A stretch of 64,000 bases of DNA from Morchella semilibera (taxonomy: Eukaryota; Ascomycota; Pezizomycetes; Pezizales; Morchellaceae). The stretch spans positions 2,038,588-2,102,587 of the forward strand of contig CM018603.1 of NCBI GenBank assembly GCA_009192285.1, read 5' to 3'. Made by a program: the position numbers and the translations under genes. The notes below the pieces were generated by a model. The model was given only the letters and a program-made list of their open reading frames with translations. It was not told the DNA's origin and did no database searches. Below, piece after piece: positions 1 through 10,375 of this stretch. Each line of letters begins with the position of its first letter. The first letter of the stretch is position 1.

Positions 1-1052
1 GAGCTAGCTGTATCAGATTTAGCTCCCGCATGGCGAATGTGTAGTCCCTATTGAACGTGCGCAATATCTGCATCGTCGGATTCACGCGATTGCTCCGACG
101 ATATGGTATTTTGATCTGGTCCTTGTGCGCCATCTCGCAAGATTCCGTCGAAAAGTCGGGAATGTTGCCAAACTGCCGGATATGTTCGGTGAAGTGGCTC
201 ATCAAATGAATCTTTGGAAAGTTGAAGTGCGATTCTGTTCGTAGAATTTCGTCTATTTCCGCCTGCATGTTTAGCCTTTGATCACTGACAAGTCTTTGTC
301 TAGCAACGGATGACCCGTTGAGATTCGCTAATTCTATGTCGTACTCCTCTAGGAGCTCCCTTCGTCGTTGTGCCGCAAGTTTCTCGGTTTCCCTGAATAC
401 GCCCGTTGGTCCTGTGGAAATCCTCGAAGTACGTCCCTCCAACATATTATCGTTGCATCGGTATGGGAACGGCTGTTGAGCTACAAAAGCGGCCCAGTTG
501 AACAAGGGATCTGACCGCATCTGAGGGGCTCTCTTAAGCCTAACTGATTTGGCTTTGGCTTCTGAGGGCTGATGCTAGAGCTGGTAGGACTATCTTCAGG
601 AAGTTCGCACTCCTTCCTTGCCATTGAGTAATCGCCTGATATGGTTTCGTCGGTTGCACAAAGCCGGGATATGGAGGCATGAGGGTCCAGATCATATTGA
701 AATCATCCAAACGATTATGCTCGTTCAGAAAGTCCTCCAACCACTCCATCAAATGTTTTAGAATTCTCAGGTAGACGACGTGAAGCATATCCGGCCTGTG
801 AAGGTCGTAAGCGTTAATGTAGGGTAGGTCCCAGAAGGGATTGTAGGTTGGTCGTATCCCACGCGCGTCGAACCACTGTTTCAACACCTTTATCCGCCTC
901 TTCTGATCCCTCGTCGCCAGGTCAACCGACTTCAGCGCGATGTAATCATCGTACATCAGCCGATAGTTATTCTGGTTCCGGGGGTAAGCCTCCGTCGGCT
1001 CTGTCCGGTATTCTCCCAGTCTATCAACAGGAACCTCGCACTTGGGGCACAT
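1..1052 (-). pseudogene. Plavaka transposase, central and C-terminal part
   Basis: The frame beginning at 1052 shows CPKCEVP, then a PFWDLPYINAYDLHRPDMLH segment and a KHLMEWLEDFL helix, then TQWQGR. These match the order in Plavaka transposases, where the DLH..DMLH block precedes the QWQG block. From 540 down to 1, other frames continue with a KIHLMSHFTEHIR-like block and a stretch reading CEMAHKDQIK, again in the expected order. A stop and frameshifts near 540 break the gene. A second, diverged fragment of the same family lies at 8262-9103 in the opposite orientation. Confidence 0.75.
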
Positions 1053-1449
1053 GTTGAATTTGGTGGCTCAAGTGATGTTGCAGTTGCTCATATGGTCCCA
1101 ACATAGCGGCGAGCACAGGCCAAGCACCGCCTTTGGTGGCCGTCCGGGCAATCCATTATGACCCCGCGAGTCCTGGTTGAGGTTGATTAAGCAGGGCCTC
1201 GAGGATAACTGACAGATAGACCATCCTCATGTTTCCGACGCCCGTGGCAGAGGGTGGTCGCTTTTTCTCCTAAGAGCGCCGCATCTTCGATTACCGTTCG
1301 GCGGAACGGCAGTTAAGGCTAAGAGAGATGCCGTTTGCTCGAGGCCCTTCCGACAGTACTTTCGGCCTGGGATAATTGCCCTATTCGTCCATATAATCGC
1401 GGCCAGCTTTTCTTGTCCCCGAGGAAGTTGGTCAGGGAGTGAGTTACAG

Positions 1450-2250
1450 TCATGAGCTACAGATGATAGGTGGAACGACGGTAGCTCGCAGGTGGCTAAG
1501 TCTTTCTTGCACCCCAGCCACCACCAAATCCGCCGTATGCATCTCCGAGTAAAGCCGCAGTCCTTTTTCGTCGTATACCTTTACTGGGACATACACCATC
1601 TCCTCCGCATAGCATCGTTGGGCTAGTAGATACCTGGCACACTCGACGGGATCCTGGTAATAGAACTCAGTTGTTTTGCCATTCCCGTCCCCGACTGTAC
1701 CGTATTCGAAACTTGGTGGGGATCCGGCCATTTCCTCTAACTTCTTTTGGAAAGTGTAGGCGGATTGGAACGTTCGTTCCTCCGCCTTAGCCTTGTGTAG
1801 ACCCTCATTAAAGTAGTCGTCAATTGACGACGACGTTAGTTTGTGCTCTAAGAAGAATCTGGCTAATCGCCATTCCGCGGCATCTTTGAAAGGGGCCCAA
1901 GGTTCCCAGTCGTCCTTCAAATGGTCCCGGTAACCCTCCGATTGCCCTAGCCGTACTCCCGCGCAGGGTGGGTACTCGGGAGGTCGCTGGTTATCGCCCA
2001 ACCCCCCAACAACTTCATCCTCATCGTCGGAGGCATCGAAGTCGGATTCCTGTACCGAGTCGGCCTCAGAATCCGTCCATTCCTCATCAGAATTGGCAAT
2101 TGCCCCAATCTCCACTGGTCCTGCGCCTTCCTCTGGATCCTGATGCGGGTCGTTCTCGTCCTCGGACTCCTCGTTTGCGTGGAGGGAGGCAATGTGCCTC
2201 GTGAGATTCCCTACGCGGCGGTATGTTCTGGGGCAGTATGGGCAAAACAT
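1450..2250 (-). pseudogene. Plavaka transposase, N-terminal part
   Basis: A 266-codon frame starts with a C2H2 finger (CPYC near residue 3, two His near residues 19 and 25). An Asp/Glu-rich stretch follows at residues 28-85. Next comes the W-x-PF segment typical of Plavaka proteins, then a region with FYYQDPVEC and SEMHTADLV motifs. The frame ends after residue 266, and similarity resumes in other frames between 1449 and 1053. The start is supported by the finger lying right at the N-terminus. It would act as a DNA-binding recombinase in the nucleus if intact. It is judged a pseudogene because the downstream domains are out of frame. Confidence 0.75.
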
Positions 2251-2817
2251 CTTCTTGATAGGTTCGGTGGTATTGAGTTCATGAGGTCGTGGTAGAGAGC
2301 TTATATGGTGGAGCGATTAGGCGAAGGGGGGTGGAGCAGGCGGTGATATCCTATCGACGTTTGGTAGGCGTAAGCCAAGACATTCGTCAAACGACGCCTA
2401 GTCGGTAGGTGCCAAGACTCTGAATCATCTGATATCAAACGACGCCTAATCGGTAGGTGCCAAGACTCTGAATCATCTGATATCAAACCTCATCACGACG
2501 CCTAAGCTCACCACCTCTCGCCGACAAACCTCATATACAACCGACGATTCATCAAAGTTGGCGAAGCTCTTTGCCAAATCCGGAGAAGAGATGCCTTATA
2601 TTCACTATGTTTCCTTTGTTTGCTTTGTTCTTCGACAGGAGTTGCCCAATTGAGCCCCACACCATAATTCTTCTTTTGAGGATCTCGGCTCTCTATATAT
2701 CTCGTCGGACGCCCCATCTTCGCTTGGATATCTTCTTCATCTTCTTACCACATTCCTCATCTTCCGACGAAACCTGCAAACATCCGACGAAACCTCCGAC
2801 GCTTCAAATTAGTCGTA
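2251..2817. other. Noncoding stretch between divergent transposon genes
   Basis: This is the spacer between the minus-strand Plavaka gene and the plus-strand accessory ORFs. It holds the 48-bp tandem repeat annotated separately, and its composition (many CGACGA/TCGTCG words) is the same as on both sides, which suggests it is the shared promoter region of one element. I see no gene in it. Confidence 0.5.
2345..2488. repeat. 48-bp tandem repeat, two good copies plus one decayed
   Basis: Units 2393-2440 and 2441-2488 differ at a single base (CCTAGTCGG against CCTAATCGG). A third, weaker unit seems to precede them at 2345-2392. Each ends in ATCAAAC or GTCAAAC. They sit in the divergent intergenic region of the Plavaka-type element and may be subterminal binding repeats; that role is a guess. 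Confidence 0.7.
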
Positions 2818-4088
2818 ATGGCGATTCCCAGAAGAGGTCACAAAAGACCCCTACCTGAGTCAGAGGTCAATCCCAAGACCCAACGCAAACGTCCAAATAC
2901 TCGTGGAAATCCCGGCGATTCTGCAACGCCGACGCCGCCGCCGCCACCACGACAAAAACGTGGCCAAAGGGCCAAGAACGAGCCGGTCGAAGACGCTTGG
3001 ATACTGCGCATGACGTTAGAAGATTGCCGGGACGCTGTAGGGACCCTGCCCCGAGCTCCTACTGTGGAAGCCGAAGGGTTGCTAACAAGTTTTGTCAGGA
3101 TATGCTGGGGGCGAAGGCGCTAACTGCCTCCGACTGTAAAGCAATGCTGGGCATAACTCCGGCTGAATGGCATCATATGATGAACGATATGCGTGACTAT
3201 TTACTCCGCAAGGTCATCAAAAGCAGGACATAGGCCGAGCAAGCCGAGTGGGATAAAGTAGAGCAACGACTTGAAGCGCATCCGCCATGGCCCACATATT
3301 CCCATCTCTTGAATCAGCCAGACGACCGAGCAACCTATCAGGGCTCTCTCGTCAGAAAGGCATTCAACTCTATACTTCAAGACTTCTGCAAGCGAAAGTC
3401 TAAGGCAGAAAAGGAAGAGTTCGCTGAGGCGGAGAGGAACAAGGCGCGTCGATTAAAAGAGAAGCAGCCAAAGGAAAAAACCAAGCACAAGGGCGGCAAA
3501 CAAAAGGGTAGGAGAGATGGAGCGGACGACGATACCGAGGAGACCGATGAAGAGGCAGATAAAACTCCGCCCCCACCCACCCTCGACCCTGCCCTATTTG
3601 ACCGGCCTGTTGGAATATCTCAAGTCGTTCCAAGTCGGTATCGTAGGTCAACGTCGGATGTCGCTGCGGGAAGGGCTTTCCGGACCACTCCCGTCGCTCC
3701 TTTTGTTAGAAACACGCAGTGGGTGATGCCTAACTGGACCCCTAAAACGTATAACGACACCCCCATCCTGAGTCACACAAGGCTCCGCGGGCCGTATATA
3801 TCGGAAGTCGTCAGAATGATCAGAGCCGAGCGGCGCCATCTCAGAAGCCAGAATAAGATACTGTATCAGCGCTCATACCCGCCGATTCGTCACTTGATAG
3901 GCTCCTTCGTCCTCGATGAGGAGTTCGCTCGTTCTCCCAAAAATCCACCCAGACCTGTAAGGAGGTATCCACTCATGCAGAATTATATGTTCCTAAAAAC
4001 CGACAAGGACGTCGAGGTGTGGCTTCGGGCTTGCGCCGCGTTGCCCAAAGTACGCCTAATGGTAATTTACCATGAAGCCGACAACTAG
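2818..4088 (+). pseudogene. Accessory ORF of unknown function in Plavaka region
   Basis: Reading begins at 2818 with a basic, proline-rich start, then moves to another frame near 3060-3120 through an intron or frameshift. It continues past an in-frame TAG at 3231 to 4088. The C-terminal 259 codons hold a Lys/Glu-rich coiled segment (residues 35-70), an acidic run, and a conserved-looking end with RRYPLMQNYMFLKTD. Base and codon style match the neighbouring Plavaka gene, so I read it as element-borne. I do not recognise the family. It may be broken, or the TAG may be spliced out. Confidence 0.4.
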
Positions 4089-4145
4089 GGGAGGCAAACC
4101 CCACCACCTCCATCATTTCCCTACTTTCGTGAAAGTTGGAGCGAG

Positions 4146-4619
4146 ATGATGAAGGAGCAACTAACTGTCGACCGACTCAACTCCAAGATCATGAGTCCGG
4201 GCAGAAACAGCCCAGCCCTGACAGACCCCGCAACTGACGTGGATGAGATCCCGGAGGAGGAGGACGAGGACGACCCGGAGGACGAGGACGACCCGGAGGA
4301 CGAGGACGACCCGGAGGACGATGACGACCCGGAGGCCGACCTGGAGGACGACCACCCGAAGGAGAAAGACCCGGAGGATGACGATTCGGGGGATGACGAC
4401 CCGGAGGATGACGAGGGGATAAGAACTCCCAGAGCAAGGGAAGGGAAAGGCACCTGCAAAGGGAAGGGGAAGGGGAGGGGGAAGGGGAAGGGGAAGGCTC
4501 CGGGGAAGGGGAATAACACGGGCGGGAGGAGTGGGACGGGGAAGGGGAGGGCACTGCCGCTGGGACGAGGGGGACTGCTACAACGTGAGTCGGACGACCG
4601 AAGGAAAGAAAGAAGATAG
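4146..4619 (+). CDS. Acidic/basic low-complexity ORF
   Basis: 157 codons. Residues about 35-90 are repeats of Asp-Asp-Pro-Glu-Asp-Glu encoded by GACGAGGACGACCCGGAG units, followed by an ADLEDDHPKEKD stretch. Residues 100-130 are Gly-Lys repeats (GKGKGKGRGKG) encoded by AAGGGGAAGGGG units. A GTGAGT donor lies at 4585, so the ORF may splice on to downstream exons. The DNA repeats make the frame easy to keep open by chance, so coding is only probable. It lies between two other element-style ORFs on the same strand and could be a middle exon of one gene spanning 2818-5146. Confidence 0.35.
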   Translation: MMKEQLTVDRLNSKIMSPGRNSPALTDPATDVDEIPEEEDEDDPEDEDDPEDEDDPEDDDDPEADLEDDHPKEKDPEDDDSGDDDPEDDEGIRTPRAREGKGTCKGKGKGRGKGKGKAPGKGNNTGGRSGTGKGRALPLGRGGLLQRESDDRRKERR

Positions 4620-4660
4620 ACGGCTAATCCATATCCTTACATGTCAGCGGAACTGCACGA

Positions 4661-5146
4661 ATGGGGGCAGGGCCTTCTTCAACACCAATTAAGATAGGAC
4701 TTAAATCAATAACTTCACCTGACCTGGCCCTTTCGCCGTCGTCGGAACTTATTACTATATCCCTATCATCATCTTCACCAGACCATAACCCTATCGAATT
4801 ACCAGAGTCCGGTGCTTCGTCGGTATATAGAGATATTGATACATTCGAATCGCCAGAGCCCGGCTTTGCAGCACCTATTCCCTTAACAGCTATAGCCCCT
4901 CCCCCGTCCTCTTCTACACCAAAATCACGCCCGACACCCCTTCCTCCTCCACCCCTCTCATCCTCCCTATCGACTCCTAGTCGGCCTGGTCAGTGGTCGT
5001 CGAATGACCAGCCTAGCCGGTGGTCGTCTTTGGTCCGGGCTCCTCCACCTCCTACCGTATCCAACTATGATTGTTCAAGCATTTCAAGTTTATCACCTGT
5101 TCCTTCGAGTAGTAGTAGTGGGGCGAGGGAAACAGACGAAGGGTAG
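4661..5146 (+). CDS. Ser/Pro-rich ORF of unknown function
   Basis: 161 codons rich in Ser and Pro with no recognisable domain; it ends at a TAG. It may be the last exon of the gene that includes the acidic ORF just upstream, because an acceptor (TTACATGTCAG) lies at about 4646. No membrane segment or signal peptide is seen. Confidence 0.3.
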   Translation: MGAGPSSTPIKIGLKSITSPDLALSPSSELITISLSSSSPDHNPIELPESGASSVYRDIDTFESPEPGFAAPIPLTAIAPPPSSSTPKSRPTPLPPPPLSSSLSTPSRPGQWSSNDQPSRWSSLVRAPPPPTVSNYDCSSISSLSPVPSSSSSGARETDEG

Positions 5147-5727
5147 AACTAATCCCCCCTAGCTTCGTCGTTTGTAAGTTATTTCTTGGTCCTTTTGTGA
5201 CTTCTCTACGTTTCTCTATTTTTCAGTTGCTCAACCCTTTTGTTTGCCTTAGTCTTTTTTTGATATGCTCATCGCTTTCCTTGGCTTCTGCTTTTTTTTT
5301 TTTTTTGGATTTGGATTTGGTCGTTTGTGGATTTGGTCGCTGGACTATGGCATAATATATCATCCTAGTGGTACGTCGATATATACATGTGAATGTATCG
5401 ACTGCTTGAGCTTACATTAGAATACAGAACTGTGCTAGTCTTTTGCGCTATTTCGTTTTGGGATAGCTAGTTATATTCACACTAGGCGTTTAGGATGGTG
5501 GGGCGTTTACCATCTGCTAGTCAGATATCTTACTTAGATCCCTACATGTACGTATTAATGAGATCACCGTCCATCCTATTTCGCTATTACACTCGTACGT
5601 CACTCCGCCCCACCCCCATCCCCATCCCTCGCCACCTCTTTTTTGCTCATACCCCCGCCCCCCCCCGGGTTGATTTCCAACTCTTTGTATCATACGACGA
5701 CCATATTCCGACGATCAGATTCCGACG
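5147..5727. other. Noncoding, T-rich spacer
   Basis: Contains pyrimidine-rich sequence, a run of 17 T at about 5290 and GGATTTGGATTTGGTCG repeats. It probably holds the 3' end of the upstream accessory gene and the promoter of the DUF6532-like gene. No gene is seen. Confidence 0.4.
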
Positions 5728-7706
5728 ATGCCACGACGACTGCCAGATCCATTCAACGGGAGCGAAACTACGCCTTCTCAACAAACGCCTGTTACCAGAG
5801 GTAAAAAAGGTAAGCAAATCGCCGGGCGACGACAGGTGCACTCATCACAGGAGGTTCCCAGCACTTTTCCAGGCGAATCGACGAGGTGGACCTCAGGACC
5901 TTCCTCGCAGACACGTAGGCGAGCGGTAAACGACGAGCACCAAACATCAGGATCTTCCTCGCAAAGACGCAGACGGGTGAACGACGAGTCACAAACTTCG
6001 GGTGACGAGGGACCATCACAGAGAGCCTCAACAAATATAGATTTAAAACTTCATGGAGAAAGGTCTTTAGCCAAGGTCAGGAAGCCTCCTGTTAGAAGAG
6101 CGTCCACCTCCCCACTTTCAAGTCCTCCACCAGAAATACCTCAATCTCAGGACATTGCGTCAAAACGCGCATTACCTACGCCTATCCGCCGTCGTCCCCA
6201 GGACCTGGATCTCAATCAGGCCAGGGTTTGTCGAAAGACGAATTGCCTGCACCGAGCCACCGCTATCGCCAGAGTGCCAAATCTTCCCAACCACAGGAGT
6301 GTTCACCGGGAGACGCATTCCCTACACCAAGCCGCCACCGTCGGGGAAGCACATTAATCGCCCTCGAAAGTCGATCACTGAGTCCCGGGTCGTTTAGGCC
6401 ACCCTCAAGCAGCAGTCAGGAACATAGCCAAGGAGAAAAGTCGGTTTCAGGGAGGAGGGAATCGTCGATTGACCTTTCTTCGGGGCTCCTTACAGCCAAA
6501 AGAGGTGAGAGACGGAGAGATCTTGGGCGATTTGACGTTTCTCACAGAGTTTTTATTGGAGAAGGCAGGATGGGATATAACGAAAGATACCCTTTTCACC
6601 AATCCCCTCCCTTCAGTACTTGAGCTGAGAAGTATGGTCAAAAAGTCGTGGGATCGGGCAACAGAGGATCAGGAGGGCGAATTAACTTTGAGCCTCGAGA
6701 GTCAGGTACGATTTTTCCATCAACGTGCTCGCTCTCACATGATGGAAAAGGCGAAGAGTATCATCAAATCGTACTACCAGTTAGAAGGTCTTACCACAGA
6801 GAGGGCCAAAGAACGGGTCAAATATCTATTAGCAGGGGATAGGTTCAATTGTGATCCTGACCACTACGAGGTTATATATCCCATGCAATTCGTCGTTTAT
6901 CAAACGTGTGTTTCTAACTGACGAAATCAGCCTGCTCAATGGCACTTTGCCGCACCGCAGATACCCCGCTTTATCGTGTACTGCTACTACAAGACTAATC
7001 GTGGGATCGCTATTAAGCATCCAGAGTTTAGCGGATATATCAATCGGACGTTTATCTGTTTAATATCTACGGCGATCTACCACGCCCTCAGGGTTTGCGT
7101 CTTAGGGGGTAGCAACTGGAGGAACGGCGTCTTTAATAGGGATTATTGTGGCGGTAGGTGACTCCATAATAAAGCCTTTCCTAACGTAGTAACTAATGAC
7201 GTCTCGAATTAGTGATCTTTGAAAGACATATGCGAACGTGGGAACGATCGTTTCCCGACGAAGAATCGTCAGGTTTGATGATAGCTAATATCCGCCGTGA
7301 AATAACAAAACGGATCAATAGAACGACCACCGCGAAAATCGTCGGCAGAGAGAGTCGGGAGGCAATCATCGACCCGGGGGTGAACAGTTTGTTGGCGGAT
7401 CTCCGACGAAAGATAGGCGAGGACTTGGAAGACGATGAAGAACTGGTTCTAGATTCTAATAAAGAGTCGGAAAACGACGACGGCGAGGCAGGTGACTATT
7501 GTATGAATGAAGCTTACGACGAAAGTGATCAGGGAGAAAGTCAGGTGGACGAAGTGAATGAATCCGAAGCACCCAGGGACGTCACGGAGGAGGAAGACAA
7601 TGAGGAGGAGGAACACGGTGAGTCGACTACAGGGGATATCATGAATAAAAGAGGACGTAAAAGACGGAACCTAGTTAGGCCAAATAGAAAGCGCGTTCGA
7701 CGATAA
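5728..7706 (+). pseudogene. DUF6532-like protein, probably broken
   Basis: Three frames carry one protein. Residues from 5728 are basic and Ser-rich, disordered. The frame open from 6469 gives a folded part: a RSHMMEKAKSIIKSYYQL segment, then TTERAKERVKYLLAGDRF and YPMQFVVYQ. After a putative short intron ending in CAG at 6930, the reading continues with PAQWHFA, a YCYYKTNRG segment, ALRVCVLGGSNWRNGVF and, from 7212, FERHMRTWERSFP. A very acidic tail and a basic terminal RKRVRR follow. This order matches my memory of DUF6532, a domain common in Agaricomycetes and in TE-rich fungi with no established function. The basic tail would suit a nuclear protein. A frame change near 6400-6470 and the gap at 7140-7210 make a working gene doubtful. 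Confidence 0.5.
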
Positions 7707-8261
7707 ATGTACATAGATATTTGAATGCATTAGAGTCCTTCATGTGAGATCACTCGACTCAAAGGTGATGTATGTAGAGCCGTCTGTGGTCATCTACACA
7801 CGTCGGATATCCTCTCGACGTGCAAAACTCCCGTCTAAGAACCTACACCCGATCGTCGTGCGTGCACGATTTCCGTTAGATATCGTCAGAACATCGTGGG
7901 AATTTGAGCCATTTAACGTCGGGGTTCGTCGCAAGTAAAGCATGGGGAAACTAGAGAGTGAATGATGAGGAAAGAGGTTATAAAAACGGCATAAATTAGT
8001 AAAAAGACGAAACTACAGGCTATCGACGAAATGAAACGAAGTACTATAGTCTTTCGACAAGGCCAGACGACAAAGTTAAACTACAGCACCAAGCAAAAGC
8101 GTCAGACGACGAGTCAGGCGACGGGGTCGAACGACTAATTTTCGTCAAAAGACGAGTTTTCGTCGGAATACCCCCGGATTACACCTTGGGAGACCCCGAT
8201 CGTCTTGCGGCGCCGGGGCGCGGGGATGCAGGTAAGCAATTGGTTTTTGACGTCTTTGACG
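7707..8261. other. Noncoding end of the Plavaka/DUF6532 region
   Basis: AT-richer sequence with many GACGA/TCGTC words and a GC-rich palindromic patch (GGCGCCGGGGCGC, then GGCGCCTGGGCGCC) around 8210-8295. The junction with the second Plavaka fragment lies here. No gene is supported; the short frames at 8135-8375 are chance. Confidence 0.4.
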
Positions 8262-9103
8262 TCTTGTGCCAATTGTGGCGCCTGGGCGCCACAAGACGCA
8301 GCCACATTTTTTCCTGATGTTGATTTCAAGGGCTTGAGGAGCCTTCAAGAAAACCCGGCACACATTCAGGAGCAATATATTGAAATGGTAGAGTGTTATA
8401 AGGAGGATAAGTCAGATACAGCATCCGTTGAATACCTGGTATCGAAATCTCTTAAAACTCCGAGTCTATATAATGCTTTGTGGGCCTTGCCGAAGGCTCA
8501 GGTGTATGATCTTCACAAGCCAAATATGTTGCATAATATTTATCTCGGCCTATTAAAACATATGATGGAATGGATTCAATTGTTTCTGAAAAAACACAAT
8601 CGGCTAGAGAATTTCAATTGGGCTTGGGCGTCTATTAAGCCTTACCCAGGGCTTGCTGTACCAAATAAGGCTTATCGGGCAACTACCCAATGGCAAGGTA
8701 AAGAAATACGTCATCTCAGCCAGATAGTTCTAGGAGACTTTGCAGTGGCTCTTTGGAACCCCCCAAAAGCTTCATAGAGCGACTTCAGGAGATCCTTGAG
8801 GTGTGTTCAGTCACTAATCGATTTCCACTTGATGGCACACATCAGCAAGACTTGATTTGTCTCCTGATGTCTCCTGAGCCTCAGGAGACTCAAAAAATAT
8901 CCAGGAGTCTCAGGAGACTCTCGGGAGACCCGGGAGACTGCTGGGAGACTCCAGTCACAAGTTGAGTTTGCTGATGCAGTACACTACGCGTACAAAAGAA
9001 ACACTAAACTATCGTCAAGGGTATTTTCAGGATTTCCACAATTATAAGGATGTGTTTCTGGAATTTAGAGCCAATAAACAAACAAGGAAAGAGGCAAAAG
9101 ATC
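8262..9103 (+). pseudogene. Second Plavaka transposase fragment
   Basis: The plus strand reads CANCGAWAP, then a long helical stretch, then DLHKPNMLHNIYLGLLKHMMEW and TTQWQGKE, the same block order as the copy at 1-1052 but clearly diverged. After 8770 the frame is lost. Beyond the MITE at 8840-8976 the family resumes with a YFQDFHNYKDVFLEFR block. The fragment ends where an LTR begins at 9104. N-terminal and C-terminal parts are missing. Confidence 0.7.
8840..8976 (+). mobile_element. 137-bp MITE-like repeat, copy 1
   Basis: Starts CATCAGCAAGACTT and ends AAGTTGAGTTTGCTGATG, giving imperfect terminal inverted repeats. The inside holds the perfect stem GTCTCCTGAG-C-CTCAGGAGAC and further GGAGAC/GTCTCC words. 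Flanking CA on both sides is a 2-bp target duplication. It splits the Plavaka fragment. Six more copies lie in the window. Confidence 0.85.
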
Positions 9104-9741
9104 TGTGACAGAGTGACCCGACGCAAAGTAGAAGATGACAATGATGACGCAAGAGGACTCGAGGAGTACAGCCTACGCGATGAGGAGACCGATGAAGACA
9201 GCAACAATGCTAGACAGGCACAAGCACAGGCACCGGCAAAGGCAAAGACAAAGGCAAGAGCAAGGGCATAGGAGCATAGGGCAGAGAGAGTGAGGGCCGG
9301 ATGGACCTCAACGAGAACGATAAGAGGTACTATGAGTTTTCCTCTTGGAGAGGATAAGATCTTTAAGGACGAGGAACTATGACTTGAGAATAGGGGTATA
9401 TTCTATGTACCGAGATGACAGGAACACGAGACAGAGAGAAAAGGAAGAAAGAACTAAGGAAAACACCTATCCTCGCTATTTAACACTCCTCCCTCACCAG
9501 TCCACTATGACTCATACACCAGCTCATAGAAATCCTTGGAAATCCATCGCAACCACACTTTGTATTCCTCCCCACCATTTCTGCTATTTACATTACAAAT
9601 CCACCACGTCATCGAACCTCCTAGAATCAAATGACGACACCCCCTCCTTAACTCACCCCTTCCTCGCTTAGCATTTCTCTAACAATCATAACAGCGCTTC
9701 AACTACCAAACCCTCAGGACCGATGCCAAGACACCGGAACA
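9104..9741 (-). mobile_element. LTR of Gypsy family A, isolated copy
   Basis: Matches the 630-bp LTR seen at 37019-37648 in reverse orientation: TGTGACAGAGTGACCC at the left and GGTGTCTTGGCAT-like sequence (reverse strand) at the right. It is more diverged than the other copies. Flanks AGATC and TGGAC do not match, so it lacks a target duplication and was probably produced by recombination. Confidence 0.75.
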
Positions 9742-9968
9742 TGGACCTGACGATAGATTTCATCATTGGACTTCCAGAAAGCAATGGTTTTAATGTTATA
9801 CTTGTTGTATTGGATGGATTAACAAAAATGAAGCTGTTGATTCCTACTACAGAGAATGTTTACCCTAGGGATCTGTCTCGTCTATACCTGAAACAGGTAT
9901 GGATGATTCATGGATTACAACACTTACCTCCATTGATATATAATTCTAGCATAGCCTATAAGTTGTAA
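9742..9968 (+). pseudogene. Gypsy integrase fragment
   Basis: The plus strand reads DLTIDFIIGLPESNGFNVILVV followed by TKMKLLIPTTEN and LSRLYLKQVW. This is the integrase catalytic core of a Gypsy element close to family A (compare 41390-41460, opposite strand). Only about 70 residues survive, and the fragment runs out near 9930. Confidence 0.75.
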
Positions 9969-10375
9969 CTCAATGTGAGTCCCGCGGTGTTTTCCGTTTC
10001 CGGACTTTGAATATCGTTAGTATGCTAAAGTGCGCTGCTATGTGACCTGCGTATGCGAAGGTAGGTCGCGTCCAATTCAACCCACACTCAAATAACTCCA
10101 ATAAAAGCAAGGCTCCCAGAAAGCGAGTAAATCTACAGAGGAAAAGTTCAAACTAACAGCGAGTAAAATCAGCGAAATACACAAAAAACTCGCAATTGAG
10201 CCAAGTTAAAATCAACAGCTACCCGCTTCAGTCCTGAAGGAGATTATCAAGGGGCTAACAAATCGTACAAGGGCATGAAGCCAACCGCAATTATAAAACA
10301 AGAATACTAAATAAAGTCCAACCCACTATCTCTTACAAAACCCCTACTCCCCAGTTACCCTCTCTTCAACCTCAT
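9969..10375. other. Intergenic, 3' flank of EMP70-like gene
   Basis: AT-rich unique-looking sequence; it must hold the terminator of the nonaspanin gene. No ORF, RNA gene or repeat is recognised. Confidence 0.5.

Larger units (their letters stand above)
1..2250 (-). mobile_element. Plavaka-type DNA transposon, degraded, cut by window edge
   Basis: The minus strand reads as one decayed transposase gene of the fungal Plavaka group. The order is an N-terminal C2H2 finger, an acidic spacer, a W-x-PF block, a segment resembling LTNFLGDKKSWP (about 1400), a CP-x-C block, a DLHRPDMLH block and, beyond 540, a KIHLMSHFTEHIRQFGNIPDFS-like block. The last block is the usual C-terminal region, so only the very end lies outside the window. 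Several frameshifts and stops separate the blocks, so this copy cannot make transposase. The family is known from fungi and related to CACTA-like elements; the assignment rests on remembered motif order, not a search. Confidence 0.8.

Noticed and set aside
9345-9671. ORF inside the LTR copy (also 45998-46192, 39776-39967 and others)
   Set aside because: They recur in each LTR copy because the LTR recurs; frames are not conserved between copies.
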